A stretch of 7,750 nucleotides of DNA, from NCBI GenBank assembly GCA_040003205.1, contig JBDUDA010000144.1:1-7750 (forward strand), in the 5' to 3' direction. Within the stretch, counting starts at the first letter, position 1; each line of letters opens with the position of its first letter. The notes beneath the pieces are model-generated. The model saw only the letters and a program-made list of their open reading frames with translations, did not search any database and was not told the DNA's origin. The translations under genes and the position numbers were made by a program. Source of the DNA: JALYIM01 sp040003205. Lineage in GTDB: Bacteria > Acidobacteriota > Terriglobia > Terriglobales > Acidobacteriaceae. This document shows, in pieces, positions 4,874 to 7,750 of this stretch.

Positions 4874-5934
4874 TGTCTGCAAAGCTCAAAACCGCTGTCA
4901 TGGGCGCCACCGGTTATTCCGGGGCGGAACTTGCGCGCCTACTACTTCGTCATCCCAAGATGGAGACGCCCGTTCTGCTGCAAAGAGACTATGCAGAATC
5001 ACTCGCCGAAAGCGGAGGGAGAGCCACGCTGGCGGATGCTTTCCCGGCGTTCTCGGGCAGCGGCGGTTATCCTCTTGAGCCGCTGTCCTGGCCGAAACTC
5101 AGGAGGCAAAGAGTGGGATTGCTCTTTCTCGCTACTCCTCACGAAGTGTCGCGCTCTCTGGTTCCGGAGGCCATCGCGGAAGGATTCCGCGTGATCGATT
5201 TGAGCGGTGCGTGGCGGCTAAAGCAAGCGCGAAATCGGGCCGTTTACAAATTTACCGATGAGGATTCTGTAACGGCGGCGGAACTCACAGAAAAGGCGGT
5301 CTACGGACTGCCCGAGATTAACCACGACCAAATCGCGGACGCGACTCTAATAGCGAATCCAGGATGCTATGCCACTTCGGTGATCCTTGCGCTGGTCCCC
5401 CTGCTCCGGGCTGGATACGTGGATCGCGAGCGCGGGATGATCTCAGATTCGAAATCAGGCGTGTCGGGAGCAGGGAAGGCGCCGAGCTCTCGCACTCATT
5501 TTGTTTCGGTCGCCGATAATTTCTCAGCTTATGCGGTGTTCGCTCACCGACATGTAGGAGAAATTATCGAGCAACTCGGTTTGAGATCCAGTGAGTTTAC
5601 TTTTGCTCCCCATCTAATTCCGATTCCGCGAGGAATTTTGTCGACGTTATACGTTTATTTGAGCCACGAGATGAAGGCTGTCGAAGTGGAAGCCTGCCTG
5701 CGCAATTTCTATGCCGGAAAGCCATGGGTGCGGGTGTTCGCCACTCCGCAGTTGCCGCAGATTCAGTTTTCAGCCCACACGAACTATTGCGACCTGGGTT
5801 TTTGTTTAGCCGATGACGGCCGCCGCCTCATTCTGGTGTCCTGCCTGGACAATCTTTTAAAGGGCGCTGCCGGGCAGGCGGTCCAAAACATGAATTTGAT
5901 GTACGGGTGGAGGGAAGAAGAAGGCCTGCATTGA
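4873..5934 (+). CDS. argC: N-acetyl-gamma-glutamyl-phosphate reductase
   Basis: A 353-residue enzyme that reduces N-acetylglutamyl phosphate to N-acetylglutamate semialdehyde with NADPH, the third step of arginine synthesis. The nucleotide-binding motif GATGYSGAEL is at residues 11-20. The catalytic cysteine is 165 in ANPGCYATS. SGVSGAGK is at 196-202, the HRH pair with the catalytic histidine at 225-227, HLIPIPRGILST at 247-258 and the closing DNLLKGAAGQAVQNMNLM at 326-343. Length and motif order are normal for the longer ArgC type. The ATG shares its A with the argR stop. No strong Shine-Dalgarno is seen, so translation probably depends on coupling to argR. Its product needs the kinase encoded next. 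Confidence 0.97.
   Translation: MSAKLKTAVMGATGYSGAELARLLLRHPKMETPVLLQRDYAESLAESGGRATLADAFPAFSGSGGYPLEPLSWPKLRRQRVGLLFLATPHEVSRSLVPEAIAEGFRVIDLSGAWRLKQARNRAVYKFTDEDSVTAAELTEKAVYGLPEINHDQIADATLIANPGCYATSVILALVPLLRAGYVDRERGMISDSKSGVSGAGKAPSSRTHFVSVADNFSAYAVFAHRHVGEIIEQLGLRSSEFTFAPHLIPIPRGILSTLYVYLSHEMKAVEVEACLRNFYAGKPWVRVFATPQLPQIQFSAHTNYCDLGFCLADDGRRLILVSCLDNLLKGAAGQAVQNMNLMYGWREEEGLH
5917..5924 (+). promoter_or_regulatory. Ribosome binding site deciding the argB TTG start
   Basis: GAAGAAGG lies inside the argC end, 6 bases before TTG 5931. This favours the TTG over the upstream in-frame GTG at 5907, which would add eight residues (MEGRRRPA). Confidence 0.5.
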
Positions 5935-6716
5935 AGATCGTCGTAAAAATCGGCGGTGCGGCACTGGAAGAAAAAGCCACGCTGAGTAAATGCGCTCACG
6001 CCATCGTCGAACTGGCGCGCGACGGCCATCGCATCGCTGTAGTGCATGGCGGCGGCAGCGCCCTCACGCGGACTTTAAAGCTGTTAGGAAAACAAAGCGA
6101 CTTCATCAACGGCCTGCGTATCACCGACGCCGAAACGCGCGATGTTGCATTGATGGTTTTAGCGGGGATCGTAAATAAAAGCCTGGTGGCGGGCATCAAC
6201 GCCGCCGGATATCCCGCCGTAGGTCTCTGCGGAGGAGACGGCGCGGTGTTCCGCGCGCGCAAGAAGCAGACTGCCGGCTACGATCTCGGATACGTCGGAG
6301 AAATCTCGGCAGTTGAAACCCGCTGGCTCGACGCCATTTGGGTGGAGGGCGGCATTCCGGTGCTGTCATCCGTCGCGCCTGGCTCGGACGGGGAATACTA
6401 CAACATTAATGCCGATCAAATGGCGTCCGCGTGCGCCATCGCTTGTCATGCCGACGCGCTCATCTTTCTTACCGATGTTGCGGGAGTGAAAGATGCCGAG
6501 GGCGTCGTGATGCCGTGGCTGAATACTAAGGAAGTTGCGCTGATGATTGCCGATTCCGTCATCGGCGGCGGCATGCTTCCCAAGCTGGAAGCTTGCAGCC
6601 AGGCGTTAAAGAAAGGAGTCGGCAGAGTTCGCATCCTGCCGGCTTCGCAAGCCGGCATACTTCCGCAATTCTATTTCGAAAAGCTAGGACACGGCACCGA
6701 GGTCATCAGCGCATGA
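5931..6716 (+). CDS. argB: Acetylglutamate kinase
   Basis: The enzyme phosphorylates N-acetylglutamate with ATP, the second arginine step. With a TTG start the protein has 261 residues, opening MKIVVKIGGAAL. Visible sites are catalytic Lys6, the glycine loop VHGGGSA (38-44), NGLRITD with Arg63, NINADQ with Asn158 and Asp162 (the numbers these residues have in E. coli ArgB), TDVAGVKD (182-189) and GGGMLPK with Lys218. The TTG overlaps the argC stop (TTGA). The alternative GTG at 5907 adds only eight residues. Either way the N-terminal helix of hexameric, arginine-inhibited kinases is missing. I infer a dimeric E. coli-like enzyme with little or no arginine feedback, which would leave control to ArgR. 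This is not shown directly. Confidence 0.96.
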   Translation: MKIVVKIGGAALEEKATLSKCAHAIVELARDGHRIAVVHGGGSALTRTLKLLGKQSDFINGLRITDAETRDVALMVLAGIVNKSLVAGINAAGYPAVGLCGGDGAVFRARKKQTAGYDLGYVGEISAVETRWLDAIWVEGGIPVLSSVAPGSDGEYYNINADQMASACAIACHADALIFLTDVAGVKDAEGVVMPWLNTKEVALMIADSVIGGGMLPKLEACSQALKKGVGRVRILPASQAGILPQFYFEKLGHGTEVISA

Positions 6717-7750
6717 CCCTCGCCTCCGTGATTCGCTCGGAAGAGCAATTGCTGCTTCCTACTTACGATCGCCAAAAAGTCCTGTTTAAAAAGGGAAGAG
6801 GGGTCTATCTTTGGGATTCCCAAGGCAAGAAATATCTCGATTTTCTCAGCGGTATTGGAGTGAATGCTCTCGGCCACGGGCATCCGGCAATCCAAAAAGC
6901 TTTGAAGGCACAGGCGGGGCGCCTCATCCACGTCTCCAACTTATTCTTCCATCCCTATCAGGCTGAACTTGCGAGGCGCCTCACCAAAGCTTCGGGGCTC
7001 CACAAGGCGTTCTTTTGCAACAGTGGTACGGAGGCATGGGAAGGTGCCTTAAAGCTCGCTCGCGCATTTGCACGCAGCCAGAACAACAATGGCCACAAGG
7101 CCAAGTGGCGGCTGCTCGCCCTCGAGAATTCTTTCCATGGACGCACGTTTGGCTCGCTATCCACCACCGGGCAGGCACAGTATCGCTTGCCATTTTCGCC
7201 CATGATGCCCGGAGTCGGGTTCGTTGGATTTAACGACGTGGCGGATCTGAAGCGGCAATTCGATGGCAGCGTGTGCGCAATTTGCCTGGAAACAATTCAG
7301 GGTGAAAGCGGCATCCGTCCACTCTCAATGGAGTTCTTGCAAAGCGCGCGAGAACTGTGCCAGCGCAGCGGCGCGCTCCTGATTCTCGATGAAATTCAAT
7401 GCGGGCTAGGACGCACCGGACGCAACTTCGCTTATCAACACTATGATATTCAGCCTGACATCGTGACCGTGGCCAAGCCTCTCGCGGCCGGCTTACCGCT
7501 GGGAGCGATTCTCGTCACCGATCAAGTTGCCAGTGGCATGCATCCCGGAATGCATGGGACAACATTTGGCGGAGGTCCTCTGGCCTGCGCTGTTGCGATT
7601 GAGTTCTTGCGGATTCTAGACGGCCTGCTAGATCACATAACGGAATTAGGAGAATATTTCCGCGGCCGGCTCGAGGCTCTGAAGGCCAGCCACAAGTGCG
7701 TTCGCGAAGTCCGCGGACTGGGACTCATGTTGGGCATGGAACTTGATTCG
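6713..7750 (+). CDS. argD: Acetylornithine aminotransferase (partial, 3' end outside window)
   Basis: An open frame from the ATG at 6713 to the window edge, 346 codons without a stop; family members have about 390-430 residues. It is a class III PLP aminotransferase that converts N-acetylglutamate semialdehyde to N-acetylornithine with glutamate as donor. Seen are SGIGVNALGHGHP (46-58), NSGTEAWEGALKLAR (103-117), ENSFHGRTFGSLS (138-150), ETIQGESG (193-200), the PLP aspartate 226 in LDEIQCGLGRTG, the Schiff-base lysine 255 in TVAKPLAAGLPLGA, and HGTTFGGGPLACA (281-293). Trp109 stands where NSGTEANE is usual, a tolerated variation as far as I know. The ATG overlaps the argB stop (ATGA), with GAGG 10 bases upstream. 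Other class III activities such as ornithine or succinylornithine aminotransferase are possible by sequence alone, but the operon settles on ArgD. Confidence 0.95.
   Translation, partial: MTLASVIRSEEQLLLPTYDRQKVLFKKGRGVYLWDSQGKKYLDFLSGIGVNALGHGHPAIQKALKAQAGRLIHVSNLFFHPYQAELARRLTKASGLHKAFFCNSGTEAWEGALKLARAFARSQNNNGHKAKWRLLALENSFHGRTFGSLSTTGQAQYRLPFSPMMPGVGFVGFNDVADLKRQFDGSVCAICLETIQGESGIRPLSMEFLQSARELCQRSGALLILDEIQCGLGRTGRNFAYQHYDIQPDIVTVAKPLAAGLPLGAILVTDQVASGMHPGMHGTTFGGGPLACAVAIEFLRILDGLLDHITELGEYFRGRLEALKASHKCVREVRGLGLMLGMELDS

Noticed and set aside
7018..7062. Possible loss of function in argD from NSGTEAN to NSGTEAW
   Set aside because: The PLP lysine, aspartate and other motifs are intact and the frame is open. 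This position varies among class III aminotransferases, so it is not evidence of decay.

Overview
The window reads entirely on the plus strand and holds two assimilatory gene clusters of a free-living bacterium, separated by a regulator gene and a small unassigned gene. Protein style (for example the MSLFPIFLKLEGRR start of the siroheme gene), moderately high GC and the argR-argC-argB-argD order suggest an Acidobacteriota (Terriglobia-like) chromosome. This is an impression from memory, not a phylogenetic result. There are no transposases, phage genes, CRISPR arrays, rRNA or tRNA genes, and no stretch over about 200 bases lacks a plausible gene or signal.

Region 1 (1-2920) is a tightly packed sulfate/sulfite assimilation unit: the 3' part of a siroheme/[4Fe-4S] sulfite (or nitrite) reductase, a CysG-B-type precorrin-2 dehydrogenase, a uroporphyrinogen-III C-methyltransferase, and an iron-sulfur APS reductase. 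The two middle genes supply siroheme to the reductase. The last gene makes the sulfite that it reduces. Stops and starts overlap by 4 bases or lie within a few bases of each other, so this is almost certainly one translationally coupled operon.

Region 2 (2921-3904) is a LysR-type regulator on the same strand, probably controlling the sulfur cluster. A perfect TATAAT box lies 12 bases before its ATG, and a perfect 12-bp palindrome sits near -65 of the inferred transcript start.

Region 3 (3905-4370) has a 21-bp dyad, then a 57-codon GTG-start gene of unknown function with a strong Shine-Dalgarno, closed by a strong intrinsic terminator with a UACG tetraloop.

Region 4 (4371-7750) is an arginine biosynthesis operon, argR-argC-argB-argD, with argD cut by the window end. 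A TTGACA promoter and two tandem ARG-box-like operators cover the transcript start and the argR start codon, which points to feedback by ArgR on itself and on the genes behind it. Overlaps (TAATG, TTGA, ATGA) link all four genes. I see no clearly novel system. The most open items are the 57-aa protein, the tandem operators, and the unusual 5' ends of lysR and argR.
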